64,000 bases of DNA from the NCBI RefSeq assembly GCF_010093535.1, contig NW_022985222.1, positions 128,686 to 192,685 on the forward strand, in the 5' to 3' direction. The notes under the pieces were generated by a model. That model made no database searches and was not told the origin of the DNA. It worked only from the letters and a program-made list of their open reading frames with translations. This document shows positions 11,781 to 21,901 of this stretch, one piece after another. Numbering within the stretch: the stretch's first letter is position 1; every line of letters begins with the position of its first letter. This stretch comes from Lindgomyces ingoldianus. Its lineage: Eukaryota > Ascomycota > Dothideomycetes > Pleosporales > Lindgomycetaceae. Made by a program: the position numbers and the translations under genes.

Positions 11781-11840
11781 GCAACAAATTGCAGCATTTT
11801 GCAACAAATTGCAGCATTTTGCAACAAATTGCAGCATGTT
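11781..11840. repeat. 20-bp tandem repeat, 3 units
   Basis: Unit GCAACAAATTGCAGCATTTT three times, preceded by a partial inverted version (TGCTGCAAATTGCTGCA). It contains internal TTGCAACAAATTGCA dyads. Short ORFs over it are artefacts of the period. Confidence 0.85.
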
Positions 11841-12925
11841 GCAAGCTGGTCGCGCAGAGGGCTAGTGCGCGAGGGACTCGGACCGGAAAAACAAAGCCGA
11901 GCAACACAAGCAGAGCAGATAAAAAAAAAAATTTTAATTAATTAATACAATTAATTATTATCCTATACATTATATCTAAAACCTATTATTTATCTTAAGA
12001 AGCCTAGAAACAGTGCTTTAATCTAACAGCTTCTTTACCTTCTTTCTATTACTACGCGCCCTAAACTTATTTTAAGCTGTTAAGCGCAGGCCTTTCTTAA
12101 TGTAGCTGCCTTATTAGCTGCTTAAAGCTTAGTAATTTCCTATTACGCTAACACTAGCTTATGTGCAATTATTACTACTCTTTATAAAGCTTTTTTTCTA
12201 GAGGCATTACTCCCCTAGAACTCTCTCTATACGTAGAGCCACTTGCAACACAACTAATATCTACTAGGGATTACTGCCTGCTGCTGTAATCTACTGTAGT
12301 TTACTATAATTTACTATAGTTTACTGCAATTTGCTATAGTTTACTACAATTTACTACAATTTACTATAATTTGCTATAATTTACTATAATTTACTATAGT
12401 TTACTATAGTTTACTGTAATTTACTGTAGTCTACTATAATTTGCTATAATTTACTTTATACATTTCTTAACACTGCTAGGTAATCTCTTACTAACACCTC
12501 TAAGCATTAGCCTATTATATTTAAATAGTAGTTAAAGAAGCTAAACTAGCAGTTTTATAAGTAAAATAGCTTATTAAAGTATTACATGTACTACATTAAT
12601 CTTTGCAGCAATAGAGAGGCAGAGACAGAGGTAGAGGCAGTGCTAGAGCTCTTTAGCACTTTAAGAAATTCCTATAGAAGTAATAAACTACATAAGCTAC
12701 AGCTCTATAACTAAGGCTTTAATACTAAAATAATTAAATTAAAAATATTAAGTAGCAGTATTAGGTGTAGTGTAGTAGTATTAGGTAGTAAAAGAAACAA
12801 GTGCAACACTAAAAAACATAAGGTGTAAAAAAAAAAAACTATTATAAAATTAAAACTATGTTAAAAGCTAAGGCTAAAACATGTTTTTTTAATTATAGCT
12901 AATAATTAACTAATTTCTAAATAAC
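11841..12925. other. AT-rich RIP-degraded sequence with an 11-bp minisatellite
   Basis: No gene. Positions about 12286-12457 consist of some 16 degenerate copies of an 11-bp unit TTTACTATA(A/G)T. 12030-12150 resembles 3255-3400. The remainder is unassignable. Confidence 0.5.
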
Positions 12926-13161
12926 TGTTAAAAAGGCTCTATACTAGCTAGCATTTATAATTAGTAAGTATGTGTAAGGCAAAGAGAGTTGCACAGTGTA
13001 CATATTATGTAGGAGGGGTAGTAGGTAACTAGTGTTAATTGTTCTTCTTCTTCTAAGTTTATGTAAAGGAAAGGAATATTTATCTATTTATATATACAAC
13101 TATAATACAAGCCTATAACACATAATACCTAACAGCATATTTAAATACTTTTATTTAGACA
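12926..13161 (-). mobile_element. Solo LTR, family C, TSD ATAAC
   Basis: 236 bp from TGTTAAAAAGGCTC to TTATTTAGACA, flanked by a perfect 5-bp duplication ATAAC (12921-12925 and 13162-13166). It aligns in reverse with the LTR at 17003-17255 through CTAGCTAGCA, GCACAGTGTA and TAACTAGTGTTAATTG. RIP-mutated. Confidence 0.8.
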
Positions 13162-13271
13162 ATAACTAATCTTAAATTTATATAAACTTTTAGTTTTTAA
13201 AAAATAAATTTTACTAACTTAATTAAAGCTAAAAATTAGCTAGCTATTATTTACTTTTAAGTATTACTTTA

Positions 13272-13433
13272 TGTCGCGTAAGAGAGCACATGGTCCTGGT
13301 GTCGCACCTGTGTTTCGGACGAGCAGCCTGAGACACTTGGCGCCGGAGCTCCCACTACATAGGCAGGCTCCCTATGAGCCTCTCATAGTCAATAGACTTG
13401 CTCCTCATTGCTCCCTGATCAGCGGTTGCGACA
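13272..13433. mobile_element. Solo LTR, family D, unmutated, TSD CTTTA
   Basis: 162-bp GC-rich island inside AT-rich sequence, from TGTCGCGTAAGAG to GCGGTTGCGACA, with a perfect CTTTA duplication on both sides (13267-13271 and 13434-13438). The sharp change in composition and absence of RIP-type changes argue that it arrived recently. The small ORF inside it is not supported as a gene. TGTCGC...GCGACA termini could also belong to a small TIR element; the 5-bp TSD favours an LTR. Confidence 0.75.
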
Positions 13434-14012
13434 CTTTACTTATAAGTATACTTTATAATAAGTAATTTAGTTATGTATAAAGTTTTTAGCTTAGCGCCTA
13501 TACACTTTTTTAAAAAGTAAAATAACCTATATTAAATAGCTATAAAAAGTGTAATAAGTAAAAAAGTATATAAATAGTAATAATTTTACTATCTTTATAG
13601 TATTATAAAAAATAAAGTAAGTTATTAGTAAAGCTTACTATACTTAATATATTTAAGTTTATAAACTATAAAGTTAAGTAAAATCTTTTTTAAAACACAC
13701 TAACTAGTTAGTTATAATTTTTTTATTAGTTTATATATTTTATATATATATATTTTTTTACAAAAAAGTATACTTAATATAAGTACACTTTAATATTAAC
13801 TTATATGTAGTTTACTTTAGTATATGTTATATAAAACATATTTAAATTATAGTTAGCTATATTTATTCTATATTTTTTAGCTATATTAGTGTGTTAGAGA
13901 TTAGTATTAGCTATGCTTAGTTATTGGCTATAATTATTTACATGCTATAGTTAAATATTATTATTATATGTCTATTACTTGTCTAATACTAATTTGCTAA
14001 GCATTATGCTAT
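13434..14012. other. AT-rich RIP-degraded sequence
   Basis: Contains the mutated counterpart (about 13760-13930) of 10965-11148. No gene. Confidence 0.45.
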
Positions 14013-14017
14013 AACTA

Positions 14018-14306
14018 TGTAACAGCGCAGGCAAGACAATAGGTCTAAATGCAGTAAGAATCTACTTAAAGGAATATAGGAGTGTGTGGGGACTTAGAAC
14101 CTAGAAATGCTATTAACACCTATAGGCCTTATATAAAGGATATTAGAAAACTACTAAGCTAGCTAAAAGAAAAGGTGTAACTAAATACTTAAAAAAATAA
14201 AAGTAACTATAAAAAATAAAGTTAAGTTATAGTTAAAGCTAATATAAAAACTTATTAAATAAGTTTTAAGCAACTTAAGATATAATAATTTATAAAAATT
14301 ATTATA
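14018..14306 (-). mobile_element. Solo LTR, family A, heavily RIP-mutated, TSD AACTA
   Basis: 289 bp, TGTAACAGCGCAGGC to TTATTATA, in reverse orientation relative to 7190-9303. Perfect flanking duplication AACTA (14013-14017 and 14307-14311). It has the same length and register as the clean copy 180 bp downstream; differences are overwhelmingly G-to-A and C-to-T. Confidence 0.85.
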
Positions 14307-14485
14307 AACTATTCTTAAACCTAAATAACCTACTATAAAGATAAAATAGTAGATAGCATAGATAGCACTAAAAGTAAGCTTTTAAAAAAAGATAAGAGTG
14401 TATTATAAATAAAAAAAATTACTACTAAGCCTTACTTGTTAGGATTTATGCTTATATACAAAGCACAGGTTATGTGACCTCTAAA

Positions 14486-14774
14486 TGTAACGGCGCAGGC
14501 AAGACAATGGGTCCGAATGCGGTATGAATCCACTTAGAGGCATATGGGAGTGCGTGGGGACTCAGAGACCTGGGAATACCAATGACACCTATAGGCCTTG
14601 TACGTAGGATATCAGAAAACTACCGAGCTAGCTACAGGGGCGAGGTGCGACTAAATACATGAGGGAATAGGGGTAACAGCAGGGGTCGGGGCCAGGTCGA
14701 GGTCGGGGCCGATACGAGGGCCTTCCGGAGGTTCCGGGCGACTCGAGATGGAACGATTCATGAGGATCGTTACA
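14486..14774 (-). mobile_element. Solo LTR, family A, nearly unmutated, TSD CTAAA
   Basis: 289 bp, TGTAACGGCGCAGGC to GGATCGTTACA, with a perfect CTAAA duplication (14481-14485 and 14775-14779). GC-rich and free of the RIP changes seen in its neighbour at 14018-14306, so it represents the near-original LTR sequence and a younger insertion. Confidence 0.9.
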
Positions 14775-14900
14775 CTAAACAGGCTAGGGGAGGCCATCCT
14801 ATCCTACTCTAGGACATCCCGCCTTACACCTACCTTAATGTGCTAACTATTGCTCTAAGCAAGCTTTGCTTTTACAGATTATTTATAAACTGTTGTAGTA

Positions 14901-15172
14901 TTTTATAAGTTAGCTATAGAATTAGCTTATAAAAGTTATTTAGCATGTTAGTTATTTATTATCTTTTAAAAGACTTTCTATATAGCTATAGTATGTTATT
15001 TTAAAAGTATTATATTTTATTTAAAAGCTTAGAGTGTAAGCTGTATTTAATATTCTTTTATTACATCTAAGTAGTGTTGTTAGGAATAGATTAGTGTAGA
15101 AAAAGTAGTTTAGTAAAGTTTTAGTAAAAGTAAGCAACTTAAGTGTGTAAGCAACTTGCTTGTAAAGTACAT
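14901..15172. mobile_element. TIR element, family M, copy 3, right part
   Basis: Resumes at about 14901 with TTTTATAAGTTAGCTATAG and ends GTAAAGTACAT at 15172 before a TA (15173-15174). It aligns with 660-930 of copy 1. Together with 9874-10815 it makes one element of about 1.2 kb including the expanded array, split by about 4.1 kb of later insertions. Confidence 0.65.
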
Positions 15173-15187
15173 TATATATATATATAT

Positions 15188-15416
15188 TGTCGCGTATACT
15201 AAGAGCCTTGGCTGGGGCTCAGAGCCTATACTGAGAGCCTTGGCTAGGGCTCAGAGCCTGGGACTGGGGCTCAGAGCCTGGGACGCAGCTCGGGATCTGG
15301 AGATATTATGTTCCGAAGCTCGGTGTATATAAGGAGAGCCTTCAGCTCTCTTAGATAGCAGAGTCACTTCATCCGATCTTCTGAACAGCTACTGCCAGGC
15401 TATTTTATCCTCTACA
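15188..15416 (+). mobile_element. Solo LTR, family B, little mutated
   Basis: 229 bp from TGTCGCGTATACT to TTATCCTCTACA, flanked by TATAT on both sides (a likely TSD, but low-complexity). Internal short tandem copies of GAGCCTTGGCT(G/A)GGGCTC lengthen it relative to the 198-bp copy at 20052-20249. It lies immediately outside the right end of family M copy 3. A TATA-like GTGTATATAAGG at 15322-15333 is probably the LTR promoter. Confidence 0.85.
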
Positions 15417-15745
15417 TATATATATATATATTTTATTATTTAGATTTTAAGCTATTAACTACTTTTATTATAAGTTAAAGTAAATTAAATTTTCTTATTC
15501 TAAGCTAAATTTTTATTAAATGTTTGTTGTATAACTTATTAACTGTATAATAGCATAAAAAATTAAGTAAAAGACTAATTGTTTAGAATAGTTGCTTATT
15601 TAGCCTTAGCGCTGAATTAATTTATGGATCTAATCTAGATCTAGGATAGCGCCACGTGATTCCGGATAATTGATTCGGACCGATTCCCGCCAGCACTGGT
15701 TATTACTAGACTAATCCGTAAGCGCGTTGGATTCATGAGATCTAT
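15417..15745. other. RIP-degraded flank, then GC-richer unique-looking sequence
   Basis: 15417-15600 is AT-rich; 15605-15745 has normal composition (GCGCCACGTGATTCCGG and so on) and may be surviving non-repeat DNA. No gene. Confidence 0.4.
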
Positions 15746-17002
15746 TGTGTGCGTTAATCCGTGCAATGTCTTGGCATTCGCGTCGCGTCTTTTCCGCCTC
15801 ACTAAATCTATAAGAACTTTAACAAAGCAACAATTTGCCTCTATTTATGCCTAAATATCTGTTATTTTAGTTAGATCTTAAAGCTATACGTACTTCCTAA
15901 TTAAAAAATAATAAAGCTAAATTTTAAAGGTTTAAAATAGCCCTTAGCAAATAATTTCTAGCTAAAAAGCTATAGCTAGAGCAGCCACGCGTTTAAGTAC
16001 TAGTGCTACCTGTTAACTGTTAGCTAGAGCCCTTGCTGCAGCAGCCTCTAAAGCACCTTCTAGAGGTTAAAAAGCTAGTAGATTAAATAAGCAGACAAGA
16101 AAAAAGGTTACCTTTATAAATAAGCAGCGCGCTGCTGCTTTAATAGCTGCTATTAAGATACTATTATTACTACTATTAGTAGTAGAGCTAGAGTGTTAAC
16201 TATTACCTTAGCAGTAATTATCCTTACCTTCTAAAGAGCTTAACTATAAGATAGATATAAAGTATATTCTACATGTAAATAAGAACTAGGTAGTTAATAA
16301 CAGCAATAACTACTAGTAGCTAGTCTTCTCTATGTTATTTATAAAAGATAAAGTAAACTTAGTGCTTACTAATGCAGCTTTTATAATTAACAGGTAAAAA
16401 GTTACTTAGCTTAGTTACTTAGTAAGCTATTTAGCTAAGCACCCTAAATCTACCTAGCAGCATATTACCTTAGCTAACTTTAGTTTTATAGAGAGCGCTT
16501 ACTTACTTAAAGTAGTTAATTACTATGTTAAGCGCTTTACTAAAAAAATTAATAAAGTAGATTTTAAAGTAAAGCTCTATGTTAAAGTTAAGGCTCTATA
16601 AAAAGCATTTTTATATAAGTAATTAGCTAACAAGCTATTATTAGATCTAAATACTACACTAATAATACTAAGTAGCTGTTATACCTAGCAGCTGCTGCGT
16701 AAAGCTAGGGTAGTAGAGTAAGTAGAGAAGATATCTAAGGCAATAGACTACTACTTAGCAATTATGTGTATGTAGGAGTGCTAGACAGAGCTTTATAATA
16801 ACTATAAAAAGTAGTGCTATATTTACCTAAACTAATCTTACTATGCTATTAAACTAGTTAACTTTAAAGTATAAAGAAGGTTTATAGTTATAAAAGAGTC
16901 TTTTGTTATAGTACCTAGTTATAAGATTATTAAAGCGCTACAGTAAAGAGGTAACAAGCTTTAAGTAAACGTTTATATATAAAAAAATAAAAAAAAGGCT
17001 AG

Positions 17003-18267
17003 TGTCCGAATAGTGATATTCGGGCGCCTGGTTGATAGTCACGTGGCTCGGATGCGCCCGGATCCCTGTGCACGGAGATCTGTGCGCAGAGTTTGGGACT
17101 ATATCAACCCCTTTCCTTTGTACAATAGAAAACAACAAGAAGCAATTAACACTAGTTACCCAACACCCCTGTGCAATGTTTACACTGTGCAAACCTCTCT
17201 GTCTTGTACGCATTTGCTAACACTAAGTGCTAGCTAGCAGAGAGTCTATTTAACACTAATTAGTGGTTTAAATACTGTAAGAGAGGAAGCTCTTCTTGTA
17301 CCTTTCTGTTTAGAGGTTTGCGTACAAAAAAAATCCTTTTCCTTACTACTTTAACTACAAATTAGCAAGAGTAAAGATAGAGTCTAATTTATGTGCAAGT
17401 AGCTATAAATCTCTGTTTAGTTACCTAAGCAAGAGCAAGAAACCTGCCTGTACAATACTGTTTAGAGGTATTATACAAATAGTAGTGCTTGTTTGACGCT
17501 AGGAGGTCTGTTTCATCTTTTCGCACGAGGCTGTTTGGAGGCAGCGTACGACAAGAAGTAAGACAGCGCGCAACGACGCATAATCGACTACCATGGAGCA
17601 ACAAGCGACGCCAGCTCCATCTATAACCAGCCAACATAACGTATTAACGTACAACTAATACATACCTCTTGTAGGCATCTTAGCAAAGACCCTAGCAGAG
17701 CAGACAAACATTAAAGATTAAGTAGATAAGATTAAACTATTAGACAACACACCTAAGAAGAAGCTTAATTTGTACGCAGCCAACTTAATTATAGAACTCC
17801 GCGCGTCAAGCGCGACAGACGTACGTACGCTTAAGAACTTTCAGGACGACTTTGCAGGGTGGGAGCTTGTACACTTTAGAGATCTTGGCCGACTGTGACG
17901 GTGCTGCTTGTCAAGCTCCGCTGCTAGTCACATGATCTCGCTAAGGGTTAAGCGAGCGCGCTAGCGCCTTGGCGCTGCGCAAGCTTTTCTCTCGCGAAAA
18001 CCCTTCGCCTCCTTCACTCCCCATCCTAGTTTAGCTGAAATAGAGCCGACCTACTCTGCCATGCTTCCCCAGCTCCATACGGTAGTAGAGACAGTGCTTG
18101 TCATCACACCGACTGTTCCTGCGAGAACTGATTGCTACCCTGCGGAACAAGAAGCAATTAACACCAGTTACCCAACACCCCTGTGCGATGTTTACACTGT
18201 GCAAACCTCTCTGTCTTGTACGCATTTGCTGACACCAAGTGCTAGCTAGCAGAGAGTCTATTCAACA
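17003..18267 (+). mobile_element. Short LTR element, family C, TSD GCTAG, asymmetric LTRs
   Basis: The unit is flanked by GCTAG at 16998-17002 and 18268-18272. The left LTR is 17003-17255 (TGTCCGAATAG to CTATTTAACA). At the right end only about 118 bp (18149-18267) matches the left LTR; upstream of that the sequences diverge, so the 3' LTR was replaced or recombined. The interior (17256 to about 18148) carries a gag-like remnant. GC content is near normal over 17480-18270, so this insertion is less RIP-mutated than its surroundings. Confidence 0.65.
17593..17898 (+). pseudogene. Gag-like ORF remnant inside family C element
   Basis: A single frame from ATG 17593 reads about 100 codons with only two internal stops, both TAA (after residues 21 and 43) of a kind that CAA-to-TAA would create. 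The peptide includes KKKLNLYAANLIIELR and FQDDFAGWELVHFRDL. It is placed after the left LTR as a gag ORF would be and is truncated before any protease or polymerase domain. The family is not recognised; a gag-type role is inferred from position. Confidence 0.4.
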
Positions 18268-18272
18268 GCTAG

Positions 18273-20051
18273 GCTTATTATTATTAAATAAGCTATTATT
18301 TAAGAAGCTAGTAAAGCAAATAAGCTAGTAGTAGTTACTTAACTAAATAGTAAAGATAAGTAATAAAAAAGCTACTTAAGTAAAGTAATAAAAGTTTTAA
18401 TAGCTTTATCTCTAACAGCTTTAAGCACAGGCTAGTATCTTTTCTATAAGAGCTGCTCTACTCTTTTACTACTAGCAGCTACATGCTTTACTAGTTATTA
18501 CCTTAATAGCGCCTTAATCTTTAAGTTATTTTTTAAGTCTTATAATAAAAAGTAGTAAATAAGATACTTAAAAAATAGTAAAAAACTTTTTTAAGTAGTT
18601 AGTTAAGTAATAGCTAGAGAATAAAAAAAAATTCTTACTTTTACATATAAAAGGTAGTAACTAAAGAGCTATAGACTATAAAGGATCTCTGTAAAATAAG
18701 CAGAGTTAAAGGTAACCTGTATACTATTACTATTACCTAGTTTAGGCTTAAAAATAGGCTTATTTACTATCTTTATAAGAATCTTTATTAGTTTAAGCTA
18801 ATATATTATATAGCTAGCAGCCTGCTTAAAATAAGTAGTAGTAAGTAAAGTAAAACTAGTAGTAAAAATAATATAGCTAAATAATTTATTTAAATTTAAA
18901 CTCTTTTACTTTTTTAAGCTCTTTTAGCTCTCTTCTTACACGCTCTAGCTTCTTCTACTTAATATATAGCCCTCTTACTGTGTACTTAAAGTGCTTTTAG
19001 GTAAAATAGTTACATTTACTTTTTTAAATAGCTACTTTTAAAAAGGCACTAAAGTTACTACTAAAACACTTTTAAATATATAGATAGTTTCTTTTAATCT
19101 ACACTTTAAGCACTGTAAAGGTAAGCTTTATTAAATTATAGTTAAGTAAGTATAAAAGTAGATACCTTACTAAATACTTACTAGCCTTAATAATCTATGT
19201 TACTTTATTATTTATATAAATTAAGATGTTATTTAGGATAATTACTAAGTGCTTCTTACTATATATAACTTAAAGTATAAAGATTAGACTTTTTTTAATT
19301 TACTTAAAAAACTACTTTTAATTAAAGTAGCCTTTTTTTACAGCTGTATAAAAAAGATAGCTGTTAATTATATACACAAAGAAAATTAACTAAGTACTGC
19401 TTTAAGCAATATTCTAGGTATACTAAGAGACATAGCTAACTAAGCTATACGCGTAGTGCTGCTAGCTAGTCTTTTTATTAAAGATTAACTTATTAAAAAA
19501 CACTAAATCCTCTACTATAAAGTGTCTTATTAAGTTATAATATAAGTTATAAAGTTTTTTATTTTAATTAATAAAGAACACTTAAAGTATTTAATAACTT
19601 TATTTATATTAAAAAAGAAACTAGAATATGTTTAAGTAATTAATTTAAATACCTTTTTTTACTTATAACTAGAGTGTAATCTTGTTTTAGTATATCTACC
19701 TAAAGTAGATAAGCTTACTAAAAAAAAGCATTTATGTCTTTTTTACTAATTACTAGTAAATAACTAAGCCTGCCTTAGATAAGTGCTCTTATGCTGCTGT
19801 GCGTCTTTAGATTATTTATTACATTATATACTGCGCAGTTGCTGCACCTCTCTTAATTAGCAATTACTTATAGCTTCTATTTAAGTAGTAAAAAACAACA
19901 TATATTAATACACATATAATTAGATAGGCTATAGGCGCTTACAGTAAGCGCTAGGGGTTGCTAAGTAGGTGGTGGGCAACAAGAGACTCTGTAAGCTTAA
20001 AACATAGCTAGAAAGCTATTTTAAACATTAAAACCTAGCCTTATTATTTCC
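18273..20051. other. RIP-degraded interior of the 31-bp-TIR unit
   Basis: AT-rich and stop-dense on both strands, no gene. 15777-16997, on the other side of the family C insertion, has the same character, with some residual coding-like periodicity but no identifiable protein. Confidence 0.4.
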
Positions 20052-20249
20052 TGTGGAGGATAAAATAGCCTGGCAGTAGCTGTTCAGAAGATCGGATGAA
20101 GTGACTCTGCTATCTAAGAGAGCCGAAGGCTCTCCTTATATACACCGAGCTTCGGAACATAATATCTCCAGATCCCGAGCTGCGTCCCAGGCTCTGAGCC
20201 CCCAGTCCCAGGCTCCGAGCCCCAGCCAAGGCTCTCAGTATACGCGACA
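20052..20249 (-). mobile_element. Solo LTR, family B, unmutated, TSD TTTCC
   Basis: 198 bp from TGTGGAGGATAAAATAGCC to GTATACGCGACA, with a perfect TTTCC duplication (20047-20051 and 20250-20254). It is the reverse complement of the type seen at 15188-15416. It lies about 440 bp upstream of the first host gene and carries a TATA-like motif reading away from that gene. Confidence 0.9.
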
Positions 20250-20414
20250 TTTCCTAAATAGGAAGTATGTACAGCGCCTAAATGTTTACTAAAATTAAGA
20301 GATGTTAGGTAGTTGTAGGGTTTTATAGGCAAAATTTTAAGTTCTTATACAAATTTGGTGGCAGAAAGCAAAGTTTAAGGTGTTGCCAAGACATTGCACG
20401 GATTAACGCACACA

Positions 20415-20688
20415 GATAACAAAAGCAAGCCGACGTCAGAGTCAACAGCCAAGCCTCGTGAACCTCAACATATAATTACTTCTGCCTGCGCATCGGCAAA
20501 CATATCTAGCCGCCTTACACCGCATCACACGTGCTATACACATTATCTTCTAGCCTAGTAAACCTCAAAACACATCCGGCAGCACGCGACCACCTTCTCC
20601 CTCCATCCATCGTCATCTCCGCAACCTCTCCACAGCCTCTCACACCCACCACCAACTCTCCTCCACACACGCCCAAACACCCACAACC
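20415..20688. promoter_or_regulatory. Upstream region of the Vam7-like gene
   Basis: Composition switches from RIP-type AT-rich to normal at about 20385-20420. The 270 bp before the ATG are CA/CT-rich (pyrimidine-rich tracts from 20590 on), typical of filamentous fungal core promoters. No specific site is claimed. Confidence 0.4.
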
Positions 20689-21901
20689 ATGGCACCCCTC
20701 AGCATAACAATTCCGACCGTCCACCCCCCCTCCCCAACCTCCAAACCCTACACCGAATATGAAATCCGCATCACCGCTCCCTTCCCCCGCACCTCGACCA
20801 CGCTCCTAAAACGCTACTCCGATTTCGACGCCCTCGACAGCGCACTCCGCATACAAGTCGGCACTCCCCCGCCTGTCTCCCTTCCCCCAAAATCCTGGCT
20901 CGGCGGCAGCCTAGGAAAACTCGGATTAGGCATCGGCAGCACATCGACTTCACCCGAACTGCTCCAACAACGACGCGAAGGGCTAGAAAAATACCTTCAA
21001 GCGATAGAAACAAGCGAGGATGGGAGGTGGAAGGTTAGTAAAGCGTATCGGAACTTTCTGGCGCTTTCGGACCTTGATGGCAAGAAGGAGAGGGAATCTT
21101 TCCCAGGGAGTCAATTCGGTAAAGACCGGGTGAGAGATTCCTCAGACTGGTTGGACAAGTTTGCAGATGTGAAGAGTAATCTACAAGAAGCAAGACTCTG
21201 GCTCACGCGCCGTGAACAAGCGTCCGTGGCGACGCAGCAACATGAAGCTGGGGCGAATGCGAAGCGCGGGTTAGTCCGAGCCGGGACCCTCATCTCAGCA
21301 CTTGAAGAAGGACTTGAGCGGTTAGGTGGTAAGGGTGGGGATGAGTGGGGCGGGGAGAGGTTAGGGGATGGGGAGATTCGGCGTAGGAGGGATATGGTGG
21401 GCGCAGTGAAGAAAGAGAAAGACGGTCTGGAGAGCGTGTTGAATACCATGGCCGTGAAGGCTGCAGTTTCGGGGTCGGGAAGTACGCCGTCGACGATTTC
21501 TGCAGCTGTCACAAATGAGCAGAAGGCGGGATTGTTTAAAGGCGCGAATGTAGCGCCGATATCTGGAAGACGTGTTCTGGGTGCTCCGGCGAAGGAAACG
21601 GAACGGACGCGCGAACTCGATAATGATGGCGTGTTGCAGTTGCAGAAGCAGATAATCGCTGAGCAAGACGAGGACCTGGTTGATCTGACAAAGGTGGTGC
21701 GGAAGATGCGAGAGATGGGTGTCCAGATCAACGAGGAAATCATCCTACAGAACCAGATGCTTGGGCTGTTGGAGGAGGACGTCCAGAGGTATGTTCCTGA
21801 ATCCCATCATTCCTTACTTCCCTTGTGTGTTATTGTGTGCTAACTAAGTCAGGGTCGATGGCAAGATGAAGATCGCGAAGAAGAAAATAGATCGCCTATA
21901 G
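20689..21901 (+). CDS. vam7: Vam7-like vacuolar SNARE with PX domain
   Basis: Join 20689-21788, 21853-21901; 382 residues; the 64-nt intron has a CTAAC branch site and restores the conserved end. An N-terminal PX domain (about residues 5-130) holds RYSDF (42-46), a proline motif PPKSW (66-70) and RREGLEKYL (95-103), consistent with phosphoinositide binding. The C-terminal 65 residues form a Qc-type SNARE helix (LQKQIIAEQDEDL... INEEIILQNQMLGLLEEDV). Members of this family have no membrane anchor; they are recruited to the vacuole by PtdIns3P and the HOPS complex and act in homotypic vacuole fusion. Yeast Vam7 is shorter (316 aa); here the linker between domains is longer. The start is in a good CCACAACCATGG context. 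It is the first host gene beside the repeat block. Confidence 0.9.

Larger units (their letters stand above)
15746..20414. mobile_element. 4.7-kb unit bounded by perfect 31-bp inverted repeats
   Basis: 15746-15776 (starting TGTGTGCGTTAATCCG) is the exact reverse complement of 20384-20414. Weaker inverted similarity continues inward about 50 bp (TATAAGAACTT and TTTGCCT blocks on both sides), while outward flanks are unrelated, so these are true termini. I found no target-site duplication. The interior is mostly RIP-degraded and contains later insertions: the family C element at 17003-18267 and the family B solo LTR at 20052-20249. No transposase is recognisable. A class II element is the simplest reading; an inverted duplication is the alternative. 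Confidence 0.6.

Noticed and set aside
21111..21743. 210-codon minus-strand ORF
   Set aside because: A shadow of the Vam7-like coding sequence, which has clear PX and SNARE motifs on the plus strand.
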